From Clostridium sp. C105KSO13 (GTDB lineage Bacteria > Bacillota > Clostridia > Lachnospirales > Lachnospiraceae), in the NCBI RefSeq assembly GCF_001517425.1, contig NZ_FBWL01000165.1:1-64000 (forward strand): DNA of 64,000 nt. The letters are read 5' to 3'. The notes below the pieces were generated by a model. That model did no database searches, was not told where the DNA came from, and was given only the letters and a program-made list of their open reading frames with translations. Positions 8,859 through 18,438 of this stretch are shown here, piece after piece (position 1 is the first letter of the stretch; each line of letters opens with the position of its first letter). The translations under genes and the position numbers were made by a program.

Positions 8859-10136
8859 TTAGTTTGCGGAACTTGCATCCACTCTTCCGTCTGAAGCTTT
8901 TAGGCAATCCTCAAAACTGATATCTCCCTGCAGCCATGCAGCAATATCTTTCGCATTTTCTTCCTGAAATCCTCCCCATACAAGCTGGTTATTTCCCAAT
9001 GTCACGTCTGCGATTCTGCCTTCCTTTGCATATGTGTCGATGTCTTCCTGACTTGGGTTTTCGAATGTAGGTGTTACATCTTTGAGCATAGATGCTGTCT
9101 TTGTATAGTCCAGAATCTCAACTGCCAGATCTTTGTCGCTTGTCAGAAGATCAAGCACCTGATTTATTTCTTCCTGATGCTTTGTATCTTTGCTTGTCAT
9201 AATTGTAATGTTTGGTTCAAAAATCAGTTTGGAATCTCCGGTCTGATTCGGGAACGGGAAGATACCGAATTCGAAGTTTTCATCAATATCCAGGAAATTC
9301 TGAATGGACCAGGAACCGGATACTTTCATTGCAGCCTCGCCCTGTACCATCTTTGCATCGCAGTCTGTCTGTTCTGTGGAGAAGGTTTCCGGGAAAGTAT
9401 TATCGTAAATCAGCTTGTTATAATCATAAGCTGTCTGCATTTCTTCACTGTCGGAGAAAGAAACCTTTCCGTCACGGAACTCATCTCCCCATGCCGGATC
9501 ATTATTAAATACATCATTCATTGCAAACTGCATCGTGACATTGCCGATGGACCATGTATCCACCATGTGGCTTGCAAACGGCACAATTCCTTTTGCTTTA
9601 CAGCCGTCAATAATTTTTTTCAAATCTTCCTGGGTCTCAGGGATGCCCCAGCCGTTTTCCTCAAACATAGCCTTATTGTAATAAACGCCCTGATACATTG
9701 CATTGTATACCATTCCATAGGTTTTTCCATCCACAGTAACATTTTCTCTTGCTGCATCCAGTCCTCTGTCCAGATACTTGCTGTCAATCTCTCCCAGAAC
9801 CCCCTGCGGTGCATAGGTTGCCACATCCTGTGCCTTGCCGATCATGATATCCGGCAGTCCTGACTGCATGTACTGCTGCATCTTAGGCTGGAAATCATTT
9901 CCCCAGTCCACACATTCCCATTCCAGTGTAATATTGGGATACTTTTCAGCAAGAACCTCATCGATCATGTCTTCAATCCCCGCATCGGTTGTAGACTGTC
10001 CGGCCAAAACGGTAAGGGTTACTTTGTCTTTACTGTCAGAAGAACTCCCTCCCTCTTTTTTGCCGCATCCTGCTGCCAGAGATAAAGTCATAACCGCAAT
10101 TAACAGCAGACTCAATACTTTCTTCTTTTTCATCAT
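8859..10136 (-). CDS. Extracellular solute-binding lipoprotein (family 1), importer component
   Basis: This 425-residue protein has a lipoprotein signal with Cys24 in LAAGC, a KEGGSSSDSKDK linker, and a family 1 sugar-binding fold (TVLAGQSTTDAGIEDMIDEV near the N terminus). It should capture an oligosaccharide for the two permeases encoded next. It is closely related to the second binding protein at 10913-12172, sharing the LAGQST-DAGIEDMIDE and LEWECVDWG segments. It has its own promoter at 10167-10230 with the locus operator, so it can be induced separately from the regulator genes. RBS: TAGGAGGATGG before ATG-ATG. Confidence 0.88.
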   Translation of the reverse strand: MMKKKKVLSLLLIAVMTLSLAAGCGKKEGGSSSDSKDKVTLTVLAGQSTTDAGIEDMIDEVLAEKYPNITLEWECVDWGNDFQPKMQQYMQSGLPDIMIGKAQDVATYAPQGVLGEIDSKYLDRGLDAARENVTVDGKTYGMVYNAMYQGVYYNKAMFEENGWGIPETQEDLKKIIDGCKAKGIVPFASHMVDTWSIGNVTMQFAMNDVFNNDPAWGDEFRDGKVSFSDSEEMQTAYDYNKLIYDNTFPETFSTEQTDCDAKMVQGEAAMKVSGSWSIQNFLDIDENFEFGIFPFPNQTGDSKLIFEPNITIMTSKDTKHQEEINQVLDLLTSDKDLAVEILDYTKTASMLKDVTPTFENPSQEDIDTYAKEGRIADVTLGNNQLVWGGFQEENAKDIAAWLQGDISFEDCLKASDGRVDASSAN

Positions 10137-10166
10137 CCATCCTCCTAATGTTTAGATTATGGTTTG

Positions 10167-10230
10167 ATTATACAGTCTTTAAGAAAGGAACAAATAGGAC
10201 GATATTGAAAAAAGGAGTTGTACTTTTTTG
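10167..10230 (-). promoter_or_regulatory. Promoter with tandem operator, copy 2, for the importer genes
   Basis: On the minus strand there is GTAC (10223-10220), then GTCCTATTT (GTC at 10200-10198), exactly 25 bp, then TATAAT (10172-10167). The GTCCTATTT block and the 25-bp gap to the -10 box are identical to copy 1 at 338-410; the upstream half is degenerate and 23 rather than 22 bp away. This puts the binding protein, permeases and glycosidases under the same predicted activator as yesM. Confidence 0.55.
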
Positions 10231-10262
10231 CAACTATTCAACCAGGCTGCTCTCCTGAGCAG

Positions 10263-10892
10263 TTACAGGCCTTGTTCGTATTTGCCAAATATTTTTCTAA
10301 AGAAGAAAGAATTCACATATGCCAGAAGTGAAAATCCACCTGCTATCCAGATAAACAGTGCCCGCAGCATAACCTCAATACTGAAAAAGGTAAGGGCGGC
10401 ACAGGCAGCCCCGATTAATATCATGGTAATCGTATATCCGATGTTGACGGCACCTATCATCAGTGCATTTTTCAGGCAGACACCCAGGCTGTCCTGAAAT
10501 CTTGCCATGTAGGGAAAAACATACAGTACGATCACGAAATATACAATAAAAAGTACAATTAACGCAGCACCCAAAATTTTTTGCACTATGCCGGCTACGG
10601 CCCTGACTGCGAAGAAATCCACTATAAAGACTGCCCCAACAGCTGCAAGTATCAGCCCGCATGCCGTGCCTTGCCTGAGATTTTTCCGGAAAGCCTTCCA
10701 ATATTCCGAAAATACATAAGCCTCTTCATCTTTCACCATCTTAAGATTTACACTGTAGAGTGCAGTAAGTGCTGCACCGATTGTTATTACCGGTATACAG
10801 CTTATCAGAAAGCAGATATTTAAGATTACTGTATTCATAATTTTGTTCAGTATATTCATAACCGAACTATCCAAATTAAAAATTCCGCCCAT
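10263..10892 (-). CDS. YesL-family (DUF624) membrane protein
   Basis: This 209-residue protein has about five hydrophobic helices and begins MGGIFNLDSSVMNILNKIMN, the typical start of the YesL/DUF624 family. These proteins accompany YesM/YesN systems and sugar ABC importers in Firmicutes; their biochemical role is not established. It lies 20 bp after the second binding-protein gene and 127 bp before the first, and is the last gene of the regulatory half of the locus. Confidence 0.8.
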   Translation of the reverse strand: MGGIFNLDSSVMNILNKIMNTVILNICFLISCIPVITIGAALTALYSVNLKMVKDEEAYVFSEYWKAFRKNLRQGTACGLILAAVGAVFIVDFFAVRAVAGIVQKILGAALIVLFIVYFVIVLYVFPYMARFQDSLGVCLKNALMIGAVNIGYTITMILIGAACAALTFFSIEVMLRALFIWIAGGFSLLAYVNSFFFRKIFGKYEQGL

Positions 10893-10912
10893 TTATTTCC
10901 TCCTTGTCAGCA

Positions 10913-12172
10913 TCACTCCGTATAGGCACTGTCTTCTCTATTTTCATCCATATACTCCAGAACCTCTTCGGAAGTTTTCTCCCCTTTCAGCCAGGACAAC
11001 TGTTCCTGTGCGGCACTGTTCTGGAAACTCCAGATTAACTGTGCGTTGCCCGCAGATACATCGATGATGTTTCCCTCCGTCTCATAACGTCTAATGTCCT
11101 CCTGAATTTTGCTGTTGTGAGCTGCTTCCAGTCCTTTTACTGCAGAGTCCGACTGTGTAAAATCCAAAATCTCTCTGGCCAGTTTTTTATCACTTAATAG
11201 AGAATAAAAAATCTCATCAATTAAATTACTGTACTTCGTGTCTGCACTCTTCATCAAAGTCAGATTCGTTTCCCGGATCAGACTTGCTTCTCCCTCCTCA
11301 TTCGGAAATGGAAAGATTCCAAATTTTATTGTCTTTCCATACTGATTAGCAAACTGCATTGACCATGAACCGGTAAGATACATTGCCGCATCTCCCTGGG
11401 TAAACCGGCTGTCACTTTCAAACTGGTTCAATAAAAGCGCATCATCCCATGATGCATTCAGGATTTTCTGATTATTCAACATGCAGGCAAGCATCTTCTC
11501 ATTCCCCGTACAGTTTACTACTCCTGCCCTAAGTTGGTCTCCCCAGCGAGGACTGTATTTAAAAATGTCATTCATCATATACTGCATGGTCATATTGGCT
11601 ACTTTCCAGCTCTCCTGAAAATGTGCTGCGAAGGGTACGATTCCCACAGCCTCTAAATCCTCTATGAGGCTATCCATCTCCTGAGGTGTTGTGGGAGGTT
11701 TTAGCCCATACCTCTCAAAAATATCTTTGTTGTAGATAACCCCCTGATACCAGAAATTATAAGGCAGTCCGTACACCTTTCCATCCATTGTGACCGGATC
11801 CAACGCATTTTCTTTAATCTTTTCACTACATTTCTCTGTGACTGTGCCAAGCTGTCCGGTTTTTGCATATAACTTAACATCCTGCGCCTTTCCTATCACA
11901 ATATCCGGCACATCACCTGCTGCCAGACGCCCCCTCATCTGCGCATCAAACTGATCTCCCCAATCTACGCACTCCCATTCCAGTTTCACCCCGGGGTACT
12001 TTACTCCGGCCCACTCATCAATCATATCTTCAATCCCGGCATCCGATGTGGACTGCCCCGCCAGAATCGTCAGAACAATTTGTTCTTTTTTTTCTCTTGT
12101 TTCAACATTGACGCACCCTGCCAGAGATACCGTCAGCACCCCGGTCAGCATCAAAGACAATATCCGTTTCAA
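10913..12172 (-). CDS. Second family 1 solute-binding lipoprotein
   Basis: This 419-residue lipoprotein has Cys20 in SLAGC and is a clear paralogue of the protein at 8859-10136. Its start overlaps the stop of yesN by four bases (ATGA), so it is translated with the regulator genes rather than with the permeases. That placement suggests either a second specificity for the same importer or an accessory sensor presenting ligand to the YesM kinase; the sequence cannot decide between them. Confidence 0.85.
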   Translation of the reverse strand: MKRILSLMLTGVLTVSLAGCVNVETREKKEQIVLTILAGQSTSDAGIEDMIDEWAGVKYPGVKLEWECVDWGDQFDAQMRGRLAAGDVPDIVIGKAQDVKLYAKTGQLGTVTEKCSEKIKENALDPVTMDGKVYGLPYNFWYQGVIYNKDIFERYGLKPPTTPQEMDSLIEDLEAVGIVPFAAHFQESWKVANMTMQYMMNDIFKYSPRWGDQLRAGVVNCTGNEKMLACMLNNQKILNASWDDALLLNQFESDSRFTQGDAAMYLTGSWSMQFANQYGKTIKFGIFPFPNEEGEASLIRETNLTLMKSADTKYSNLIDEIFYSLLSDKKLAREILDFTQSDSAVKGLEAAHNSKIQEDIRRYETEGNIIDVSAGNAQLIWSFQNSAAQEQLSWLKGEKTSEEVLEYMDENREDSAYTE

Positions 12173-13773
12173 TGGCTGTCCCCCCGTATTTGTTTTGCAT
12201 ATTCTCGTGGGCTGAATCCGGTATTTTTCTTAAAAACCCGGCTGAAATATGTATAATCGTCATAACCGACCATAAAGGCAATCTCAGTCAGATTAATATC
12301 ACTCTTTCTCATATATTCCTTTGACTTTTCTATACGTTTCCGAGTAATATAAAGTATCAGATTTTCTCCCATTTCTTGACGGAATACCTTGGAAAAATAA
12401 GAGTTTTCTACATTGTAGGTTTTTGCAAGAGACGTCAGAGTCAGCCCTTCAAAATAATTTTTATCAATGTAGGCCGCTGCCTGCTTCACAATTTGTTTCA
12501 TTGTATCCGTAGACGCTTCCCTGCACCCCGGTTCCAGATATTCAATCATATCACGGACAGCACTGCAAACTGCTTCTGAATCCAGGTATTCCACTGCCTT
12601 ATCTGCAGACTCCATCAGGTTGTCAACATTGACTGTCTCTTTATGGCCCCTGGTCTGTATCACATAATCCGCCAGCACATTCATAACCTGCTTTACCGTC
12701 TGGCGCACCTCCAGATAATTCCACCGGTCCTGCTCACACCTTTGCAGGCCAACTTCTTGCATGATAATCCTTCTCAATTCCACGCCATTTCCCAACTGCA
12801 GGCAAGTCTTAATTCTCTTTTCGTATTCACCGTTGAATCTTGTATTCATTCCACCGGTACAAGCCGGATCTTTTTCATGCCCCGGAAGAAGAATCTCATC
12901 TTTTTTGCAATACGTCCTCGTCATTAGCAGGGCAACAGCTTCCACATAGGCCATATGAATGCTCTCCATAGAATATGAATGTCCACTGATACAAAACGTA
13001 AGGCAGATGTCTGAAAACTCTCTAAAATAGATACGTATCTTTTCTGCCAATTTTTTCAGTTCTTTGTCTCCCTGTTCTGTTATAATAATAAATTCGTTTG
13101 AACGATAAACATAATTGAATACAATGACGTCATCCCTTCCGCTCAAATGATGAAGTTTCTTCTTTATATTGTAAGAAAACAAATTTCTGCCATATCTGTT
13201 CTTTTTAATTATCTGATGGAGATTATGAATTTTCACAAGCATAAGGCTCATTCCTGCCAGTTCCATGCCACTGTTGATTGAAATATTTGGAATGTAAGAC
13301 ACCTCCTCTTTCTCAATCAACTGACTGTATTCCCTGTCCTGAAGCAGGGAGGCTGCCTTTAAAAGCTTCATTGCTTCACTTTCCCGTTCACCGATAATCT
13401 CCAGAGCCTTCACAATGGCATTCACAAGGTCGATTTTTGTGACTGGCTTCAGCAGATAATTAATCGCTCCGGACATGAAAGTATCCTTTACATACTCAAA
13501 ATCACCATAGCCGCTGACTACAAAGGTTACAATATCCGGATACTTTTCTTTTATAACGGCCAATAACTCCACACCATTTACAAAGGGCATGTTGATATCT
13601 GTAATCAGAATATCGGGGGATTCTTCATCCAGTCTCGCCAGAACCTCTTCCCCATCCTTTGCCGGCTCCAGACATTCCAGGGAATATTTGTCCCATTCAA
13701 TCATGTGTCTTAGTTTTTCTCTTGTCCAAAATTCATCATCGGCTATTAAAATTTTATACTTCTTTTTCTCCAT
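12169..13773 (-). CDS. YesN-type response regulator (REC + AraC HTH)
   Basis: This 534-residue regulator has an N-terminal receiver domain with the acidic pair Asp12-Asp13, phospho-acceptor Asp59 (LITDINMP), Ser87 in SGYGDF and Lys109. A long linker and a C-terminal AraC-type double helix-turn-helix (about 430-530, ending TGFSPREYAKQIRG) follow. It is the partner of the YesM kinase, whose gene it overlaps by 20 bp. By inference it activates the locus through the paired GTC(C) repeats at 338-410, 10167-10230 and 15586-15660, whose two-turn spacing suits an AraC-type dimer. Confidence 0.92.
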   Translation of the reverse strand: MEKKKYKILIADDEFWTREKLRHMIEWDKYSLECLEPAKDGEEVLARLDEESPDILITDINMPFVNGVELLAVIKEKYPDIVTFVVSGYGDFEYVKDTFMSGAINYLLKPVTKIDLVNAIVKALEIIGERESEAMKLLKAASLLQDREYSQLIEKEEVSYIPNISINSGMELAGMSLMLVKIHNLHQIIKKNRYGRNLFSYNIKKKLHHLSGRDDVIVFNYVYRSNEFIIITEQGDKELKKLAEKIRIYFREFSDICLTFCISGHSYSMESIHMAYVEAVALLMTRTYCKKDEILLPGHEKDPACTGGMNTRFNGEYEKRIKTCLQLGNGVELRRIIMQEVGLQRCEQDRWNYLEVRQTVKQVMNVLADYVIQTRGHKETVNVDNLMESADKAVEYLDSEAVCSAVRDMIEYLEPGCREASTDTMKQIVKQAAAYIDKNYFEGLTLTSLAKTYNVENSYFSKVFRQEMGENLILYITRKRIEKSKEYMRKSDINLTEIAFMVGYDDYTYFSRVFKKNTGFSPREYAKQIRGDSH

Positions 13774-15550
13774 TCTCTTCTTCCGCCTTTTTCCGGGGTA
13801 TCCTCATATAAATCTTTGTTCCTTCTCCTATTACGCTTTCGATCCAAAGTCCATACTCGTTTCCATAAAGCATTTTTAATCTTGCATTAATATTATGCAG
13901 TCCGATTGAATCTCCCTTTTCCACATACTTTAGGTCATTTTTCTTCAGATTCTTATTGAATTTATCTGCATCCATCCCTATGCCGTTATCTGCCACACAG
14001 ATTGTCAGATTCTCTGCCTCAGACTTCACCTGAATCTGTATAAATTTATCTCCTCTTTTACTTCTAAGGCCATGATTCAGTGCATTTTCAACCAGCGGCT
14101 GCAGCGACAGTCTGGGGATTTCTTCCTGAAGCACAGTTTCATCAATTTCATAAACATACTGGATATTGTCCTGCATCCGGGTATCCATAACATAACAGTA
14201 GTTTTTCAGATGAACAATTTCTTTTGACACCGTAGAAAATGGATCTTTCATATTCAGACTGTAGCGGAAAATATTGGAGAGCGACTGACTCAGCCTGCTT
14301 ACTTCCGGACATTCTTTGATCTGTGCAATACTGCTCATCGTGTCAAGCGTGTTGTACAGGAAATGGGGATTAATCTGTGCCTGCAAGGCTTTATACTCTG
14401 CCTGGCTCAGAAGATAATTTGCCTGCTTTTCCTTCGCAGTCAGTTCTTCCAGGCGGCCCAGCATTTCATTGAAATTCTTCCCCAGCATCCCAATCTCATC
14501 TTCACTCCCGACGGATGCCCTCAGAGAGGTATTTCCTTCTTTGATTTTCTCTATCGTATTCATCAATTTTTTCAGCGGCCTTGTCATCTCCTGTGATAAT
14601 ATAGACGTCAAAACAGCTGTGACCGCTGCCATAATACTTCCAATTAGCAAAAGATTTACGGTCAGTGCACGTTGATTCTGCTTAAGAAGTTCCTGGGGCA
14701 TCAGAGAATATGCCCCCAGGTTATACTTATTTTGCTCCACTTGGAACAGTTCCTGTTTTGAAGTGCCAAAAGGGCCACCCCTGGCCTGTGCTCCGCTTTT
14801 TATGTATTCTGAAATCTCCTGGTAATCTTGCTTTTCATCGCGGCTCAAGGTACCGATAGACACTGCCGGACGGTCACTGACAGGCTGCAGCCAGATATAC
14901 ATTGATTTATCCGTACTGTACTTTTCCATAATGGAGCTGATGGCTTTGCTGTCCACATCACAAACGATATAGCCAATTGCTTTACTGTAATTTCTGTTGT
15001 TATAAAGCTTAATAGACAAGCGTATAATATCTGTTTCCCTGTATTCGTTGTAATAGCTTGACAGCAACATTTTAGTCTGTCCTGACTTCACATATTTCCT
15101 TATGGTCTCCGCGTTGCTGTACTCTGTATCTTCATAAATGTCTGCCGGGTAATTATGTCTCGGGGTCATAGCTCTTCGATATGTACTTATAATCTCATGT
15201 TTCGGATTATACAAGTACAGTGCCACTACATTATCTCCTGTCTCAAAGCCCGTGGTACCGATTTCATATGCCTTCCTGTAAAATTCTATGCGCATCTGTT
15301 CTATGTTTTCCCGGGCCTTCAGCGCTTGGATAAAGTCATCTTCACTATACATTGCCAGTAGATTGCTTTCCATATTTTTAAGATACCGGTAAATCTCATT
15401 CTGCATGTTCTGCAGCGAATTTACACTTTCAGTTTTCGCACGCCTATAAATGATGTTAGAGGAAGTTTCCTGAAATAACAGTGTCTGTAAGATAAGTGCC
15501 ACAAGCGTACAGCTAAGGCACATAATTAAAATCTTTGAACGCAGCTTCAT
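13754..15550 (-). CDS. YesM-type sensor histidine kinase
   Basis: This membrane kinase of about 598 residues has an N-terminal helix, a large extracellular sensing region (about 30-285), a second helix, a HAMP domain (ending near 370), then a His_kinase domain with QINPHFLYNTLD (His near 396) and an HATPase domain with VADNGIGM. It autophosphorylates and passes phosphate to the co-encoded YesN. The frame opens at 15571, but ATG 15550 has AAGGAGGAA seven bases upstream and is preferred. Its own promoter carries the operator, so the system is probably autoregulated. Confidence 0.92.
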   Translation of the reverse strand: MKLRSKILIMCLSCTLVALILQTLLFQETSSNIIYRRAKTESVNSLQNMQNEIYRYLKNMESNLLAMYSEDDFIQALKARENIEQMRIEFYRKAYEIGTTGFETGDNVVALYLYNPKHEIISTYRRAMTPRHNYPADIYEDTEYSNAETIRKYVKSGQTKMLLSSYYNEYRETDIIRLSIKLYNNRNYSKAIGYIVCDVDSKAISSIMEKYSTDKSMYIWLQPVSDRPAVSIGTLSRDEKQDYQEISEYIKSGAQARGGPFGTSKQELFQVEQNKYNLGAYSLMPQELLKQNQRALTVNLLLIGSIMAAVTAVLTSILSQEMTRPLKKLMNTIEKIKEGNTSLRASVGSEDEIGMLGKNFNEMLGRLEELTAKEKQANYLLSQAEYKALQAQINPHFLYNTLDTMSSIAQIKECPEVSRLSQSLSNIFRYSLNMKDPFSTVSKEIVHLKNYCYVMDTRMQDNIQYVYEIDETVLQEEIPRLSLQPLVENALNHGLRSKRGDKFIQIQVKSEAENLTICVADNGIGMDADKFNKNLKKNDLKYVEKGDSIGLHNINARLKMLYGNEYGLWIESVIGEGTKIYMRIPRKKAEEENGEKEV

Positions 15551-15585
15551 TAAAGTTCCTCCTTGTCCCATTTTACCCCCTTGTC

Positions 15586-15660
15586 ATTATACCATTTCTC
15601 TGGTGCTTATAGAATAAGACATTTTGGTAGTTAAAGTTGGACATTTTTGAAATACGTTTT
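15586..15660 (-). promoter_or_regulatory. Promoter with tandem operator, copy 3, for yesM
   Basis: On the minus strand AAAAATGTCC and AAAATGTC direct repeats have their GTC at 15642-15640 and 15620-15618 (22 bp apart), followed by 26 bp and TATAAT (15591-15586). The upstream flank AATAAAACGTATTTC is identical to that of copy 1. No consensus -35 is present, which fits activator dependence. Confidence 0.6.
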
Positions 15661-15777
15661 ATTATATTTTTTCCCACCGAGAATGGGGTTTCAGTTTTTT
15701 TGGCAAGGGAGCTGGTCAGAAACACTGCCATAAGCATAATCCTTCAAATTAAGACCGGATAAAGATTGTCTCCATCT

Positions 15778-15806
15778 GAATATTTTTTTTAATTTCCCAC
15801 ATACTA
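15778..15806 (+). promoter_or_regulatory. Forespore (sigma-G/F type) promoter of spoVAC
   Basis: GAATA (15778-15782), 17 bp, then CATACTA (15800-15806) match the sigma-G consensus known from Bacillus (GHATR and CATWMTA, 17-18 bp apart). It lies 36 bp before the spoVAC start, as expected of a forespore-expressed spoVA gene. Confidence 0.65.
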
Positions 15807-15841
15807 ATTGTAATTTATCTGATGAAGGAGAATTTATAAGT

Positions 15842-16300
15842 ATGGATAAGATTGAAAAGGCTAAGCAAGAGAAACAATATCAGGATTATGTGAAGCGTAA
15901 AACTCCTGTTCACAATGTTTATGCAAATATGGGGAAAGCTTTTATCACAGGCGGGATAATCTGTACCCTGGGGCAGTTTATTTATAATTACTGCGAAGTT
16001 CAGGGTATGTCCAAGGATGACTGCAGCAGCTGGACTTCTCTTCTTTTGATATTAATCAGTATTATCCTTACCGGTATGAATATATACCCCAAAATAGCAA
16101 AATGGGGAGGGGCAGGCGCTCTGGTGCCAATCACCGGGTTTGCTAACTCTGTGGCAGCCCCCGCTATTGAGTATAAGAAAGAAGGACAGGTATTCGGAAT
16201 CGGGTGTAAGATATTTACAATTGCAGGACCGGTTATTTTGTATGGAATATTCACCAGCTGGGTACTGGGACTTGTGTATTGGCTGCTGAAAGTTCTATGA
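15842..16300 (+). CDS. spoVAC: Stage V sporulation protein AC
   Basis: This 152-residue membrane protein has the conserved family sequence GAGALVPITGFANSVAAPAIEYKKEG, of which VPITGFANSVAAPA is the clearest signature, followed by FTIAGPVI. SpoVAC is a mechanosensitive-type channel component that moves dipicolinic acid across the spore inner membrane. GAAGGAG precedes the ATG by about 11 bases. It stands alone on the plus strand behind a forespore-type promoter; spoVAA and spoVAB are about 5 kb away, and spoVAD/spoVAE are not in the window. Confidence 0.92.
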   Translation: MDKIEKAKQEKQYQDYVKRKTPVHNVYANMGKAFITGGIICTLGQFIYNYCEVQGMSKDDCSSWTSLLLILISIILTGMNIYPKIAKWGGAGALVPITGFANSVAAPAIEYKKEGQVFGIGCKIFTIAGPVILYGIFTSWVLGLVYWLLKVL

Positions 16301-16304
16301 CTTC

Positions 16305-16354
16305 GAAAAAATAGCGGGCATCGGAAATCATTCATCCGTGTCCGCTATTTTTTT
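16305..16354. terminator. Bidirectional terminator between spoVAC and nupQ-like gene
   Basis: A 14-15 bp stem AAAAATAGCGGGCA / TGTCCGCTATTTTT (16306-16320 with 16337-16351) with A/T tracts on both sides can end transcription from both converging genes. The minus-strand gene stops at 16356. Confidence 0.85.
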
Positions 16355-16355
16355 G

Positions 16356-17348
16356 CTATCTGTCTTCTCTGAAGTAATTCAGCCCGCAGCTCTTCGGCTG
16401 TGCATGTTCTTTGCTCTGCCTCATGCTTGTCACAACAAGCACCACGATTGTAGCCACATAAGGAAGCATATCATAAATCTGTGCCGGAAGCCCCGGTATA
16501 TTCACATACATACGCAAAATGGTCAGTCCTCCAAAAATAAGCGCTACCAGGATGCCTTTCGCCGGACGCCAGGTGGCAAAAATAACCAGTGCAACCGCAA
16601 GCCATCCATATCCGCTGACGCATCCGTGCACCCACACGCCGGAAGTGGTAACCATGCTCATATACATACCGCCGACTCCGCATATACCGCCGCCCACAAC
16701 AGTGGCTATATACTTGTATCTTGTGATATTAATGCCCGCTGCATCTGCTGTCGCCGGGTCCTCACCTACTGCCCGTAAATTTAAACCTATACGGGATTTA
16801 TTAAAGAACCATGCCATAATTATGGCAAGGGCAACCGCAAGATATACCAGCCAATTGTATTGAAACAAGAGTTTTCCTAAAACCGGAATATCTGATAGAA
16901 ACGGAATATGCAATTTTGAAAATGCGGCTTTCGTCGCACTTCCTACCGCCACATATCCACCTGCCCTCTGTCCAATATATTCACCGAAAAAGTTTCCGAA
17001 CCCGGTACCGAAAATAGTCAGGGTCAGACCCGTTACATTCTGGTTGGCGCGCAGCGAGATTGTAAGAAAACTGTATATGAGGGCTCCGAAGGCACCGGCC
17101 AGAAAGGATACAAGCAGTGAGATAAAAGCTGAGAACATTCCGTTTGGTACACTGCCTGATTTAGTGACCGCCTGCTCGTAATAATAGGAACCAGCCAGTC
17201 CGGTAATCGCTCCCATGAACATCATACCTTCCACTCCAAGATTCATGTTTCCTGATTTCTCTGTCAGTATTTCTCCAAGTGCACCGAGCAGCAGCGGAGT
17301 TCCTGCAAGCACTGCCGCTATAAACAAACTATTCAATGTATTAAGCAT
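16356..17348 (-). CDS. Nucleoside-type ABC transporter permease (YufQ/NupQ family)
   Basis: This 330-residue protein has eight to ten predicted helices and the family start GALGEILTEKSGNMNLGVEGMM. It belongs to the BPD_transp_2 permeases of the BmpA-linked importers, which in Bacillus and Streptococcus take up purine or other nucleosides. It overlaps the preceding permease gene by 8 bp and ends the four-gene operon at a bidirectional terminator. Confidence 0.88.
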   Translation of the reverse strand: MLNTLNSLFIAAVLAGTPLLLGALGEILTEKSGNMNLGVEGMMFMGAITGLAGSYYYEQAVTKSGSVPNGMFSAFISLLVSFLAGAFGALIYSFLTISLRANQNVTGLTLTIFGTGFGNFFGEYIGQRAGGYVAVGSATKAAFSKLHIPFLSDIPVLGKLLFQYNWLVYLAVALAIIMAWFFNKSRIGLNLRAVGEDPATADAAGINITRYKYIATVVGGGICGVGGMYMSMVTTSGVWVHGCVSGYGWLAVALVIFATWRPAKGILVALIFGGLTILRMYVNIPGLPAQIYDMLPYVATIVVLVVTSMRQSKEHAQPKSCGLNYFREDR

Positions 17349-18438
17349 GATGTTCCTCCTTCCCTCTGAGAATCAGTCGATATGTAACGAAGAACTCGCA
17401 TCCCAGCATAAAAAAGAGGATAATTCCTATCAGTAGATCCGACGCAGATGCCGGTATTTTAAAGTTTGTCTGAATGGTATTTGCCCCTCTCTCCAACATG
17501 GCGATAAACACAGACACCCCCAGCATTCCTATGGGATTCATCTTCGCAAGCCATGCAACAGTAATGGCGGTAAATCCCACTCCCCCGGCCGTTCCTTCTG
17601 TAATGGTGTAATCTGCCCCGGCAAACTGCAGCATTCCTACCAGGCCACACAATGCACCGGATAAAAACATGGTGCGGGTAAATACCTTACCTACATTAAT
17701 TCCTGCATAACGGGCAGTATTATTGCTTTCGCCGACCACTGCAATCTCATAACCCTGTTTTGTCTTATTAAAATAAATATATGCGGCCACAACCAGAATC
17801 AAGGCTAGTATCCAACCCCAGTGAACCCCCAGTACTTTTGACAGTCTGGCTCCCGGCACCAGCATGGCAATTTTGGGAAAACTGCTTCCCGGGGCCTTCC
17901 ACGGTCCATTCATCAGGTATTTGATAAAGGCCAGTGCGATGTAATTGAGCATCAAAGTAAACAAAGTCTCGTTCGTTCCCCATTTTGCTTTACACACTGC
18001 CGGAAGGAGACCGTACAAGCCGCCTGCTGCCATTCCGGCAAGAAGCATCAGAATTACCAGGGGAAGCTTTGGGAAAATATGAGCGGTAAACAGACCAAAG
18101 GCACCTGCCGCCACAGCACCTACAAGTATCTGCCCCTCTGCCCCGATATTCCAAAACTTCATTTTAAACGCAAAGGAAATGCCAATTGCAGTAATCAAAA
18201 GAGGGACCGCAAGTTTTATTGTCTCATGTATCACTGTATCGGAACCCCATGCGCCTACTACCATAGCCTTATATACTGTCAGAGGATTATGCCCCAGCGT
18301 CAGAATCAAAAGCCCTCCAGTTATAAGCGAAAGGATGAAAGCAATCCCTCGGACTTCCCATGCCTTGACGGGGGAAAGCGTGTCCCGCTTCACCATACGA
18401 ATCAGAGGCTCTTTCACTTGTGTTGACTTTACTTGCAT
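17341..18438 (-). CDS. Nucleoside-type ABC transporter permease (YufP/NupP family)
   Basis: This 365-residue membrane protein is the second permease. Diagnostic segments are SFAFKMKFWNIGAEGQILVGA and a C-terminal TNFKIPASASDLLIGIILF. It overlaps the ATPase gene by 10 bp and nupQ by 8 bp, so translation of the three is coupled. Confidence 0.88.
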   Translation of the reverse strand: MQVKSTQVKEPLIRMVKRDTLSPVKAWEVRGIAFILSLITGGLLILTLGHNPLTVYKAMVVGAWGSDTVIHETIKLAVPLLITAIGISFAFKMKFWNIGAEGQILVGAVAAGAFGLFTAHIFPKLPLVILMLLAGMAAGGLYGLLPAVCKAKWGTNETLFTLMLNYIALAFIKYLMNGPWKAPGSSFPKIAMLVPGARLSKVLGVHWGWILALILVVAAYIYFNKTKQGYEIAVVGESNNTARYAGINVGKVFTRTMFLSGALCGLVGMLQFAGADYTITEGTAGGVGFTAITVAWLAKMNPIGMLGVSVFIAMLERGANTIQTNFKIPASASDLLIGIILFFMLGCEFFVTYRLILRGKEEHHA

